From the NCBI GenBank assembly GCA_018644725.1, contig JABGPZ010000074.1:1-37599 (forward strand): a stretch of DNA of 37,599 nucleotides. The letters are read 5' to 3'. Positions 30,994 to 37,599 of the stretch are shown piece by piece. The DNA is from Phycisphaerales bacterium. GTDB lineage: Bacteria; Planctomycetota; Phycisphaerae; SM23-33. The position numbers and the translations under genes were made by a program. Positions within the stretch are counted from its first letter, which is position 1; each line of letters starts with the position of its first letter. The notes under the pieces are model-generated. The model saw nothing but the letters and a program-made list of their open reading frames with translations. It was not told the origin of the DNA and searched no databases.

Positions 30994-32199
30994 ATGGCCA
31001 AGAAAATCAAAAAAATCGTTCTCGCCTATTCCGGCGGGTTGGACACCTCGGTGATTCTGCCGTGGCTGAAGGAAAAGTATGACGCCGAAGTGATCGCCTA
31101 TGTCGCTGACGTGGGCCAGGGTATCGGTGAGCTGGATGGCATCCGCAAAAAGGCGCTCGCCACCGGCGCGAGCGAAGTGGTGATCGACGACCTCCGCAAG
31201 GAATTCGTCGAAGCGTACTGCTACAAGATGCTCCAGTCCGGCGCGATCTATGAAAAGAACTATCTGCTCGGCACGTCCATCGCCCGGCCGATTATCGCCA
31301 AGGGCCAAGTTGACTGCGCGCGGAAATTCAAGGCCGATGCCGTCGCCCACGGCGCGACCGGCAAGGGCAACGACCAGGTCCGCTTCGAGCTGACCTTCAT
31401 GGCGCTCGGGCCGAAACTCGAAATCATCGCACCGTGGAAAGATCCCTCCTTCGAGCTGACCAGCCGCGAAGCCTGCATCGCCTACGCCAAAGAGCGCAAG
31501 ATTCCGATCCCGGTCAGCAAGAAAAAGATCTACTCGCGCGACCGGAACCTCTGGCACATTTCCCACGAAGGGGCCGACCTCGAGGATCCCGCGAACGAAC
31601 CCAAGAAGAACCTGTGGGTGATGAGCAACGCGCTCGAGAAAACCCCCGCCAAGCCGACCTACGTTCAGATCGACTTCGTCAAGGGCAAGCCCGTCGCGAT
31701 TGACGGCGTGAAACTCCCCGGTCACGTTCTGCTGGACAAGCTCAACATCATCGGCGGCAAGCACGCCGTCGGCCAGGATGACCTCGTTGAAAATCGCCTC
31801 GTGGGCATCAAGTCCCGCGGCGTGTACGAAACCCCCGGCGGCACGATCCTCTATCGCGCTCACCAGGCCCTCGAGACGATCACGCTCGACAAAGACACGC
31901 TGCACTACAAGCAGCAGATCGCACACGAATATGCCCAGCTGGTGTATGATGGAAAATGGTTCTGCCCGCTGCGCAATTCGCTCGACGCGTTCGTGACCGC
32001 GACGCAGAAAAACGTCACCGGCAGCGTCCGCATCAAATGCTACAAGGGTCACGCGCTGCTCGCTGGCGTCGAGAGCCCCAAGAGCCTCTACAGCACCGAA
32101 CTCGCGAGCTTCACCATGGGGCAGGAATATACCCCCGAAGACGCCAAGGGCTTCATCCGCCTGTTCGGTCTGCAAATGAAAGGCCGCGGCCGGTCGTAA
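30994..32199 (+). CDS. argG: Argininosuccinate synthase
   Basis: A 401-residue enzyme that joins citrulline and aspartate using ATP in arginine synthesis. The N-type PP-loop AYSGGLDTSVILPWL, the GATGKGNDQVRFE motif, and the later SREACIAYAKERKIPI and NLWHISHEG regions are all canonical, and the length is standard for the type 1 family. AAGGAG precedes the ATG. It is transcribed alone with its own promoter and a strong terminator. argH is not in the window. The gene is bordered downstream by a cluster of palindromic repeats. Confidence 0.98.
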   Translation: MAKKIKKIVLAYSGGLDTSVILPWLKEKYDAEVIAYVADVGQGIGELDGIRKKALATGASEVVIDDLRKEFVEAYCYKMLQSGAIYEKNYLLGTSIARPIIAKGQVDCARKFKADAVAHGATGKGNDQVRFELTFMALGPKLEIIAPWKDPSFELTSREACIAYAKERKIPIPVSKKKIYSRDRNLWHISHEGADLEDPANEPKKNLWVMSNALEKTPAKPTYVQIDFVKGKPVAIDGVKLPGHVLLDKLNIIGGKHAVGQDDLVENRLVGIKSRGVYETPGGTILYRAHQALETITLDKDTLHYKQQIAHEYAQLVYDGKWFCPLRNSLDAFVTATQKNVTGSVRIKCYKGHALLAGVESPKSLYSTELASFTMGQEYTPEDAKGFIRLFGLQMKGRGRS

Positions 32200-32244
32200 C
32201 GACTGCCAAGAAAAAAGCGGCAACGAAGAACGCTTGTTATTATC

Positions 32245-32277
32245 GCCGACGATCCATCCGGGTCGTCGGCTTTTTTT
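32245..32277 (+). terminator. Intrinsic terminator after argG
   Basis: Perfect 8-bp stem GCCGACGA/TCGTCGGC with a 10-base loop, followed by seven T. Its right half and T-run recur at 32414-32436. Confidence 0.9.
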
Positions 32278-32299
32278 CTTGCGTGATTTTGTATTGTAG

Positions 32300-32319
32300 G
32301 GGCGAAAAATTTTTCGCCC
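32300..32319. repeat. 20-nt perfect palindrome, interspersed-repeat type
   Basis: GGGCGAAAAATTTTTCGCCC is perfectly self-complementary, in the context GTAGGGGCG...CGCCCTTG. It resembles the GTAGGGGCGA...TCGCCCCTAC class of interspersed palindromes seen in many bacterial genomes; membership is inferred from memory of that pattern. Confidence 0.7.
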
Positions 32320-32342
32320 TTGGGTGTGTTTGAAGGAAAATG

Positions 32343-32406
32343 GGGACAGGTACCTGGCAACAAATAGAAATTGAGAAACCAGAACAGAATAAAGGGTACC
32401 AGTCCC
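32343..32406. repeat. Inverted repeat GGGACAGGTACC/GGTACCAGTCCC
   Basis: Twelve-base arms (32343-32354 and 32395-32406) match at 11 of 12 positions and enclose 40 bases. Elements with a GGGGACAGGTACC-type end are often associated with REP-type Y1 transposases. No transposase is present here, so this would be a non-autonomous copy. Confidence 0.65.
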
Positions 32407-32413
32407 TATGGTT

Positions 32414-32436
32414 CCATCCGGGTCGTCGGTTTTTTT
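32414..32436 (+). repeat. Duplicated right half of the argG terminator
   Basis: CCATCCGGGTCGTCGG (32414-32429) plus seven T repeats the loop, right arm and T-run of the terminator (32254-32277). The left stem arm is absent, so this copy should not terminate transcription. The two copies flank the palindromes at 32300-32406. Apart from these repeats, the 32200-32537 gap holds only a probable promoter. Confidence 0.7.
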
Positions 32437-32470
32437 ATCAGAACAGGCGTTCTTTTCGTAATCTGCGTGA

Positions 32471-32476
32471 TATAAT
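32471..32476 (+). promoter_or_regulatory. -10 element upstream of the coiled-coil lipoprotein gene
   Basis: Consensus TATAAT; no convincing -35 at 16-18 bases. Leader of about 55 nt to a GGGAGG ribosome-binding site and the ATG at 32538. Confidence 0.45.
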
Positions 32477-32537
32477 GGAGTTGCCACGGCTCAGCGTGGG
32501 CCGGGCATCTCTAAGACATTTTTCGGGAGGTACTGCG

Positions 32538-33545
32538 ATGAAACGATTTACTTTGCTACTGTCGCTCGTGTTGATTTCTGGCCTGTTGATTTCGGGCTGT
32601 GACAAGCCCAAGGACACGGAACCCCCCACGGAGGACACGTCGCCCAACACAATTCCGAAGGTTGATCCGGATTCGGCCAAGACCCCGCCGCTGATTCCCA
32701 CCAAGGCCGACACGGCCGTCGCCGAGGCCAAGAAAATCGCGGACAGTCTCCAAGACCTTCTGAGCGAACGCGGGACTATTACCGATAAAATCAAGGCCGC
32801 GGATATCCTCCTCGGCGGCATCGGCAAAGTGGACATGATCGACGGTGCCATCTCGAAACTTCAGAAAGAGATTCCGCTACTCAACAACGAGTACGTCAAC
32901 AGTCTCAAGCAGAGCGCTGTCTTCAAAGAGGCCACCGCCAAGCTGATGCCGGACCTGCAAAGCAAGCTGGGGAACTATGAATCGCTGGCCAAAGCGGCGA
33001 TGTTGTTGCAGGGGAATTCGACCGACCAGTTCGCGGCGTTGCCCGCGATTAAGTCGCTGCTCGACGGCAATGCGGACCTCGGTAGCATGCTGAAATCTCT
33101 GTCCGACTTCCAGAGCAAACTTGACACGGCCAAGAATTCGGACAGTCTGGCCGAGCGTCTCGGCGCGGCACTGATCGAAAAACAGGTCACCGCAGAGCAG
33201 GCCAAGGTCGATGCCAAAAAGGCCGCGATCGTGGAAGATGCGTCCAAGGCGATGATCGCTGAGAAAAACGCCGAAGCCGATGCCGCCAAGGCCGAGGCTG
33301 ACGTGACCAAGGCGCAGGTGGCGAAGCTGGAAACCGACCAGGCCAAAGCGGCCGCCGATGCCGAAGCAGCCAAAGCCGACGCCGATGCGGCCAAAGCGAA
33401 ACTGGAAGAACTCGAAACTGCCCGGGTCGAAGCCGCCGCCGCTCAGGCAGAGCTCGACAAGGAACTTGCGAAGCAAGCGGCCATCGACAAGGAAATCGCC
33501 GAGATGAAGGCCAAGCTCGCCGAACTCGAAGCCGCACCGAAATAA
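32538..33545 (+). CDS. Coiled-coil lipoprotein of unknown function
   Basis: A 335-residue lipoprotein. The signal LLLSLVLISGLLISGC has its lipobox at LISGC (lipidation at C21), followed by a proline/threonine-rich acidic linker (DKPKDTEPPTEDTSP). A helical middle leads into a long alanine/lysine/glutamate-rich coiled coil (about 215-333) built from near-repeats such as KAEADVTKAQVAKLE, DQAKAAADAEAAKADADAAK and KLEELETARVEAAAAQAEL. Its form suggests a periplasmic structural or tethering protein; no enzymatic domain is seen. GGGAGG fixes the start at 32538, although the frame is open back to 32340 through repeat DNA. A terminator follows at 33575. Confidence 0.82.
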   Translation: MKRFTLLLSLVLISGLLISGCDKPKDTEPPTEDTSPNTIPKVDPDSAKTPPLIPTKADTAVAEAKKIADSLQDLLSERGTITDKIKAADILLGGIGKVDMIDGAISKLQKEIPLLNNEYVNSLKQSAVFKEATAKLMPDLQSKLGNYESLAKAAMLLQGNSTDQFAALPAIKSLLDGNADLGSMLKSLSDFQSKLDTAKNSDSLAERLGAALIEKQVTAEQAKVDAKKAAIVEDASKAMIAEKNAEADAAKAEADVTKAQVAKLETDQAKAAADAEAAKADADAAKAKLEELETARVEAAAAQAELDKELAKQAAIDKEIAEMKAKLAELEAAPK

Positions 33546-33574
33546 GACCAGCGTCTTTTCCATAACTCATAAAC

Positions 33575-33612
33575 AACCGCCTGGCGACCACTTCGGCCGT
33601 CGGGCGGTTTTC
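33575..33612 (+). terminator. Intrinsic terminator after the coiled-coil lipoprotein gene
   Basis: Outer stem AACCGCC/GGCGGTT with an inner partial stem, followed by a T-rich TTCTTTT tail. Confidence 0.75.
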
Positions 33613-33626
33613 TTTTGCCCGCCCAT

Positions 33627-33663
33627 AAAAAAACCGGCAGGAGACGTAATGTCTCCCACCGGT
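33627..33663 (-). terminator. Intrinsic terminator after pckG
   Basis: On the minus strand ACCGG, then GGGAGAC/GTCTCC, then CCGGT form an interrupted stem followed by seven T. Confidence 0.85.
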
Positions 33664-33697
33664 GGGGTTGCGATATTCGCAAGCGGTCTTCGCTAGA

Positions 33698-35506
33698 TTA
33701 GCTCAGGCGCTTTTTGAGGTTCTCGAGTTGCTCGGTGATCTGCACGGGCAGCTTGTCACCAAACTTCTGGAGGAAGGTCTCGCAGTCGATCACGGTCTTC
33801 TTGTAGAGATCGGTGTCAACCTTCATCAGTTCCGCCCAATCTTCTGCGGGCAGGTCCAGGCCGTCGATGTCCAGCTCGCCGTCGATCGGCATGTAGCCGA
33901 TGGGGGTTTCGCGGACGCCAACTTTGCCTTCGACACGGTCACACATCCACTTGAGGACGCGGGAGTTTTCGCCGAAGCCAGGCCACAGCCATTTGCCGTC
34001 GTCGGTCTTGCGGAACCAGTTGACGTAGAAGCAGCGAGGTGCTTTGTCGCCCAGTTTTTCGCCCATGTCGAACCAGTGCTGCATGTAGTCGCCAGCGTGG
34101 TAGCCGATGAAGGGGGTCATCGCGAAGGGGTCGATGCGGAGGGCAACGTTGCCCAGGTCGAGCGCCGCAGCGGTGGGTTCGGACGAAGCCGTCGCGCCCA
34201 TGTACACGCCGTGGTTGAAGTCGAATGCTTCGTGGACCAACGGGACGGTGGTGGTGCGCTTGCCGCCGAAGACGAAGATGTCAATCGGAACGCCAGCGGG
34301 GTTTTCCCAGTCTTCGCAGATCACCGGGCAGAGTTCTGCACGTGCGGTGAAGCGGCTGTTGGGGTGTGCGCCCTTGATGGGGTTGCCATCGGCGTCTTTC
34401 ATGTCGGGGGTCCAGGGGTTGTTCTTCCAGTCCGTGCCGCCGGCGCATTCGACGCCCATGTCTTCCCACCAGACATCTTTGTCGGGGGTGACAACGACGT
34501 TGGTGAAGATCGCGTCTTTGCGGCAGCTCGCCAGAGCCATCGGGTTGGAGTATTCGGCCGTGCCGGGGGCGACGCCGAAGAAGCCAGCTTCGGGGTTGAT
34601 CGCGTAGAGGCGACCGTCCGGTCCGGGCTTCATCCATGCAATGTCATCACCGATGGTTTCGACTTTCCAGCCGGGGACGGTGGACTGGAGCATGGCCAGG
34701 TTGGTCTTGCCACAGGCCGACGGGAATGCCGCGGCGATGTGGAACTTCTTGCCTTCGGGGTTGGTGAAGCGGAGGATGAGCATGTGCTCAGCCATCCAGC
34801 CTTCGCGGCCTGCCATCGCCGAAGCGATACGCAGTGCGAGGCACTTCTTACCGAGCAGGGCGTTGCCGCCGTAGCCCGAACCGTAGGACCAGATGAGGTT
34901 TTCTTCGGGGAAGTGCGCGATGTACTTCTTTTCGATCGGCGCGCAAGGCCAGCGGCTGTCTTCCTGGCCGGGCTCGAGGGGCGAGCCAACGGTGTGCAGG
35001 CAGGGGATGAAGTCGCCGTCGTCACCGAGGACGTCGAGAACCTTGTCGCTCACGCGCGCCATGATGTGCATGTTGACCACAACGTAAGGCGAGTCGGAGA
35101 TTTCAACACCGATCTTGGAGATCGGCGAGCCGATCGGGCCCATGGAGAAGGGGATCACGTACATCGTACGGCCCTTCATGCAGCCGCTGTAGAGACCCTT
35201 CATGGTCTCTTTCAGCTCGGCGGGGTCGATCCAGTTGTTGGTCGGGCCTGCATCTTCTTCTTTCAGCGAAGCGATGTAGGTACGGCCTTCAACACGGGCA
35301 ACGTCGGAGGGGTCCGAGTTGAATGCGTAGCTGTTGGGGCGCTTTTCTTCGTTCAGCTTGATGGCCATGCCGCTTGCGACCATTTCGCCCATCAGGCGGT
35401 CATACTCTTCGGTCGAGCCGTTGCACCAAACGACTTTGTCGGGGGTGCACATCGCTTCAACTTCAGCGACCCAGTTCAACAGTTTCTGATTTTTCGTCGT
35501 AGTCAT
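33698..35506 (-). CDS. pckG: Phosphoenolpyruvate carboxykinase (GTP)
   Basis: A 602-residue enzyme interconverting oxaloacetate and PEP with GTP/GDP, a key gluconeogenic step. Typical GTP-type features: [19 protein letters not shown] at the start, NNWIDPAE, the P-loop region [13 protein letters not shown] with the reactive cysteine, kinase-2 GDDIAWM, and [13 protein letters not shown]. Length matches the family (about 600). The ATG at 35506 is chosen by alignment to family starts and a GGAG close by; the open frame to 35569 is leader. The leader of about 95 nt is the longest predicted in the window and could carry regulation, but no riboswitch structure was recognised. Confidence 0.97.
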   Translation of the reverse strand: MTTTKNQKLLNWVAEVEAMCTPDKVVWCNGSTEEYDRLMGEMVASGMAIKLNEEKRPNSYAFNSDPSDVARVEGRTYIASLKEEDAGPTNNWIDPAELKETMKGLYSGCMKGRTMYVIPFSMGPIGSPISKIGVEISDSPYVVVNMHIMARVSDKVLDVLGDDGDFIPCLHTVGSPLEPGQEDSRWPCAPIEKKYIAHFPEENLIWSYGSGYGGNALLGKKCLALRIASAMAGREGWMAEHMLILRFTNPEGKKFHIAAAFPSACGKTNLAMLQSTVPGWKVETIGDDIAWMKPGPDGRLYAINPEAGFFGVAPGTAEYSNPMALASCRKDAIFTNVVVTPDKDVWWEDMGVECAGGTDWKNNPWTPDMKDADGNPIKGAHPNSRFTARAELCPVICEDWENPAGVPIDIFVFGGKRTTTVPLVHEAFDFNHGVYMGATASSEPTAAALDLGNVALRIDPFAMTPFIGYHAGDYMQHWFDMGEKLGDKAPRCFYVNWFRKTDDGKWLWPGFGENSRVLKWMCDRVEGKVGVRETPIGYMPIDGELDIDGLDLPAEDWAELMKVDTDLYKKTVIDCETFLQKFGDKLPVQITEQLENLKKRLS

Positions 35507-35607
35507 AATCTCCAGATTCCTCTCGTGGAAGGTGGGGGATAAACGGCCTGGACACACCCAAACCGTCATTTGTTTATTTCGAGTTCATGCCTTATTTCGG
35601 CAACGGT

Positions 35608-35635
35608 ATCATAGGCATCCTGCAAAAAAAGTCAA
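35608..35635 (-). promoter_or_regulatory. Promoter of pckG
   Basis: Minus-strand TTGACT (35630-35635), 16-nt spacer with a T-run, TATGAT (35608-35613); start site near 35601. Confidence 0.65.
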
Positions 35636-35640
35636 GGGAT

Positions 35641-35886
35641 ATTTAAGGAAATATTTCTCGATTAGGCTTTGCGAATAGTCTTTCTTCACTGAAAATACTC
35701 GTCAGGCCCAAAGTTACGCCGTCTGTGGGTCTGGAGAAAAAGAGAGAAATTTTCATGTTCAACGCGAAAATCGCCCTTTTGAAGCGGTCATTCCAATTCT
35801 CGTGAACTTTTTCGTGCGCAACGCGTCTATTCTGGGGTATGCTATCATGCACAGAGCTTTTTTACACCCATTCCATGGAGACGATT
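35641..35886. other. Intergenic region without recognisable gene
   Basis: AT-richer stretch between the divergent pckG and the C39/gluzincin lipoprotein gene. No convincing small gene, hairpin or RNA is seen. A TATGCT at about 35856 could be a -10 for the downstream gene, without a clear -35. A GGAG at 35878 is the ribosome-binding site for the ATG at 35887. Confidence 0.4.
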
Positions 35887-37437
35887 ATGAAACGACGGAC
35901 ATGGCGCGCCAATATAGGGACATTTGCGGTGTTTTTGGTGATTGCGGGCTGCGTGGCGGCTGAGACCAAGGCACCAGCCAAGGCAAGCAAGCCCGTGACG
36001 GCGTATGGCAAAACGGTCATCATCGAGGGCATCCCGCACGTCAAGCAGAAGACCGATTTCTGCGGCGAGGCGTGCGTGGAGATGCATCGTGGTTGGGTGT
36101 TGCGAGAGAAGAAACTCGCGGGAGAGCTGATTACGCAGGACGATGTGTTCGCGGCCGCGAAGTTGAATCCGTGCCTCGGGCGGGGGTGCTACGCGCCGAA
36201 CCTCTACGTGGCGCTTGATCGCCTGGGGTACAAGCTCGCCGCCAAAACAGCACTCTGGCAGAATCCCACGACGAAACTCCCGCAGGCCAAGCTCACCGAA
36301 CAATGTTTCGGGGAACTCGTGGCCGATCTGCGCAAGAACGTCCCGTCGATTGTTTGCATGAAATACAGCGACAAGCCTAAAACGACCGAGCATTTCCGCC
36401 TTGTCGTCGGCTATGACGCCAAGACGGATGAGGTGGTGTACCGCGAGCCGGCCCAGGCGCCGCTCAAGGACAAGGCATATCGTCGGATGAGTCGGACACT
36501 GTTTTTCAAGCTTTGGCCGATTGGCGCGACCAAGACGCTGATCCGCTTCGGCCTTGCGCCGGGCGAGAAGATGAAGTGGACGAAAAAGGCGCTGTGGGGT
36601 TCGCTGATCCGGGCCACGGCCGCGCCGGACCCATCGCCCGCCGACTATGCCCAGCATATCATGAAGATCAAGACGAAATATCCTTTTCTGAAAACGGGCT
36701 ATTCCATCGGGGCCGAAGGGCCGTTCATCGTCGTGGGCAACATGTCCGGCGCGTCGCTCGATCGCTATATCACGGGCACGATCCGTTGGGCGCACAGTCA
36801 CTTCCGCAACGATTATTTCGCGAAGAATCCGCCGAAGATTATCACGGTGTTTCTCCTCGCCGACACGAAGACCTACAAGGCCGTTGCCAAGGCCGTCAGC
36901 GGCGATCCGCCCGATACGCCGTACGGCTATTTTTCGTCCTACCGCAACGCAATGGTGATGAACATCCGCACCGGCGGGGGGACGTTGGTCCACGAGATGT
37001 TCCACGCCTACGGCCCGGCGAACATTCCCGACATGCCCAGCTGGATCAACGAGGGGATGGCCTCGCTCTATGAGCAGTGCGGCACGCGGAAAGTCGGCAG
37101 CAAGCAGCAGATCATCGGCCGAACCAACTGGCGACTCGCCGGCCTGCAGAAGCACATCAAGGCCAAGACGACCGTGCCGTTCGGGACCCTTTGTCAAACC
37201 ACCGATCGGCAATTCTATTCCACCGCCAGCGGCTATGCCCAGGCGCGGTATTTGATGTACTATCTCCAGGAAAAGCACAAACTTCGCGCGTTCTGGGCGG
37301 ACTATCTCAAGACCCGCAAGGAAGATCCGTCTGGCTGGACGGCGATGAAAACGACCCTCGCCGACCTCGGCCACAAGGATATCCCCAAATTTCAAGCAGA
37401 ATGGGAAAAATGGGTGCTGGAATTGAAGTTTCCGTAG
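35887..37437 (+). CDS. Lipoprotein fusing a C39-like cysteine peptidase domain to a gluzincin domain
   Basis: A 516-residue lipoprotein (VFLVIAGC, lipidation at C22). Residues about 45-200 match the C39/papain-like fold: IPHVKQKTDFCGEACVEM with Gln54 and Cys59, and His169 in TTEHFRLVVGYD; the third catalytic position reads REP rather than the usual DP. Residues about 250-516 resemble peptidase-MA/DUF1570-type zincins: TLVHEMFHAYG (H369, E370, H373) with E389 in WINEGMASLYE as the third ligand, then a helical tail. Two peptidase-like domains in one anchored chain is unusual. The ATG at 35887 follows GGAGACGATT; ATGs at 35839 and 35875 are less well supported. The micro-lipoprotein gene starts 41 bases after the stop. 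Confidence 0.82.
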   Translation: MKRRTWRANIGTFAVFLVIAGCVAAETKAPAKASKPVTAYGKTVIIEGIPHVKQKTDFCGEACVEMHRGWVLREKKLAGELITQDDVFAAAKLNPCLGRGCYAPNLYVALDRLGYKLAAKTALWQNPTTKLPQAKLTEQCFGELVADLRKNVPSIVCMKYSDKPKTTEHFRLVVGYDAKTDEVVYREPAQAPLKDKAYRRMSRTLFFKLWPIGATKTLIRFGLAPGEKMKWTKKALWGSLIRATAAPDPSPADYAQHIMKIKTKYPFLKTGYSIGAEGPFIVVGNMSGASLDRYITGTIRWAHSHFRNDYFAKNPPKIITVFLLADTKTYKAVAKAVSGDPPDTPYGYFSSYRNAMVMNIRTGGGTLVHEMFHAYGPANIPDMPSWINEGMASLYEQCGTRKVGSKQQIIGRTNWRLAGLQKHIKAKTTVPFGTLCQTTDRQFYSTASGYAQARYLMYYLQEKHKLRAFWADYLKTRKEDPSGWTAMKTTLADLGHKDIPKFQAEWEKWVLELKFP

Positions 37438-37478
37438 ACCGAAAAAGGGGGAAATCGGATAAACCAAGGGAGCAACCC

Positions 37479-37565
37479 ATGAAACTATTCACAATCACAT
37501 TCGCCCTGCTGACGACCATTCTGCTCAGCGGATGCAGTACCGGGCCTTATGGGTTCTTTGAATAA
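37479..37565 (+). CDS. 28-residue micro-lipoprotein
   Basis: A 28-residue frame: KLFTITFALLTTILLSGC is a complete lipoprotein signal with lipobox LSGC (C19), followed by only nine more residues (STGPYGFFE). AAGGGAG lies upstream at good spacing. Size and form recall entericidin-like small lipoproteins, but the mature part is far shorter. It lies 41 bases downstream of the C39/gluzincin lipoprotein gene in the same direction with no terminator between, so the two may be co-transcribed. Confidence 0.62.
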   Translation: MKLFTITFALLTTILLSGCSTGPYGFFE

Positions 37566-37588
37566 TAGCGTTTCGACTTTGAGTATTG

Positions 37589-37594
37589 TATAAT
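37589..37594 (+). promoter_or_regulatory. -10 element of the next gene (beyond the window)
   Basis: Consensus TATAAT five bases before the window ends; the -35 at 17 nt (TAGCGT) is poor. Confidence 0.4.
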
Positions 37595-37599
37595 GCGGT

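Noticed and set aside
32340-32537. N-terminal extension of the coiled-coil lipoprotein to 32340
   Set aside because: It would translate repeat DNA and a -10 box and bury the lipoprotein signal; GGGAGG before the ATG at 32538 decides the start.
33662-35542. A 626-residue plus-strand frame opposite pckG
   Set aside because: Exact antisense shadow of the PEP carboxykinase gene, with no ribosome-binding site and no domain.
35507-35600. A riboswitch or attenuator in the pckG leader
   Set aside because: The leader is long, but no conserved aptamer pattern or competing terminator hairpin could be made out by eye.
35643-35852. A 69-residue minus-strand frame upstream of pckG
   Set aside because: No ribosome-binding site, no recognisable motif, and AT-rich intergenic composition.

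Overview
The window is a GC-rich (about 60%), gene-dense stretch of a diderm bacterial chromosome. A planctomycete or close relative within the PVC superphylum is the best guess. This rests on the mix of families: a LacI-type/AraC fusion regulator, a Tat-exported sulfatase with a C-terminal beta-sandwich, a squalene-cyclase-like plus duplicated DUF4159 protein, an M60-like metallopeptidase, several lipoproteins and GTP-type PEP carboxykinase. No rRNA, tRNA, phage, CRISPR array or complete transposon was found. All longer genes are intact.

Layout. 1-5.4 kb: a NifU-like Fe-S protein, an AraC/XylR-like regulator, a multi-pass membrane protein and alaS. 5.4-5.75 kb: an elaborate inverted-repeat element. 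5.75-8.05 kb: an operon of an iron-type alcohol dehydrogenase and an Fe-S protein that looks like a GltD-type flavoprotein without its flavin domain. 8.2-11.5 kb: sulfatase, dCMP deaminase and leuD. 11.5-15.5 kb: an orphan hybrid histidine kinase and an arsR-nadC operon. 15.6-22.3 kb: two small envelope proteins, then a def-cysK-PHP phosphoesterase cluster flanked by a PilB/GspE ATPase and a PilT ATPase. 22.3-28.1 kb: DUF4159 protein and tsaB, a YefM/RelE toxin-antitoxin pair, and an M60-like peptidase. 28.1-32.2 kb: divergent lipoprotein and mnmE, a phosphatase-like lipoprotein, a 41-residue Tat peptide, and argG. 32.2-37.6 kb: a repeat-filled gap, a coiled-coil lipoprotein, pckG, a lipoprotein joining two protease-like domains, and a 28-residue micro-lipoprotein.

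Three themes stand out. First, at least five genes (araC-like, def, tsaB, the 28.6 kb lipoprotein, mnmE) have a convincing -35/-10 promoter whose -10 box ends 6-7 bases before the start codon, so their mRNAs should be leaderless. Other genes in the same window carry clear Shine-Dalgarno sequences. Second, the cell envelope is well represented: five lipoproteins, two Tat substrates and two Sec-exported proteins, including an unusual C39-like/gluzincin fusion and two exported micro-proteins. Third, the non-coding DNA is structured: a two-hairpin repeat whose copies covary at 5.5 kb, a nest of palindromes and a duplicated half-terminator at 32.3 kb, and operator-like palindromes over several promoters.

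Nothing here is a recognisable multi-gene defence or biosynthetic system. Functional calls come from sequence motifs read by eye; no database search was run.
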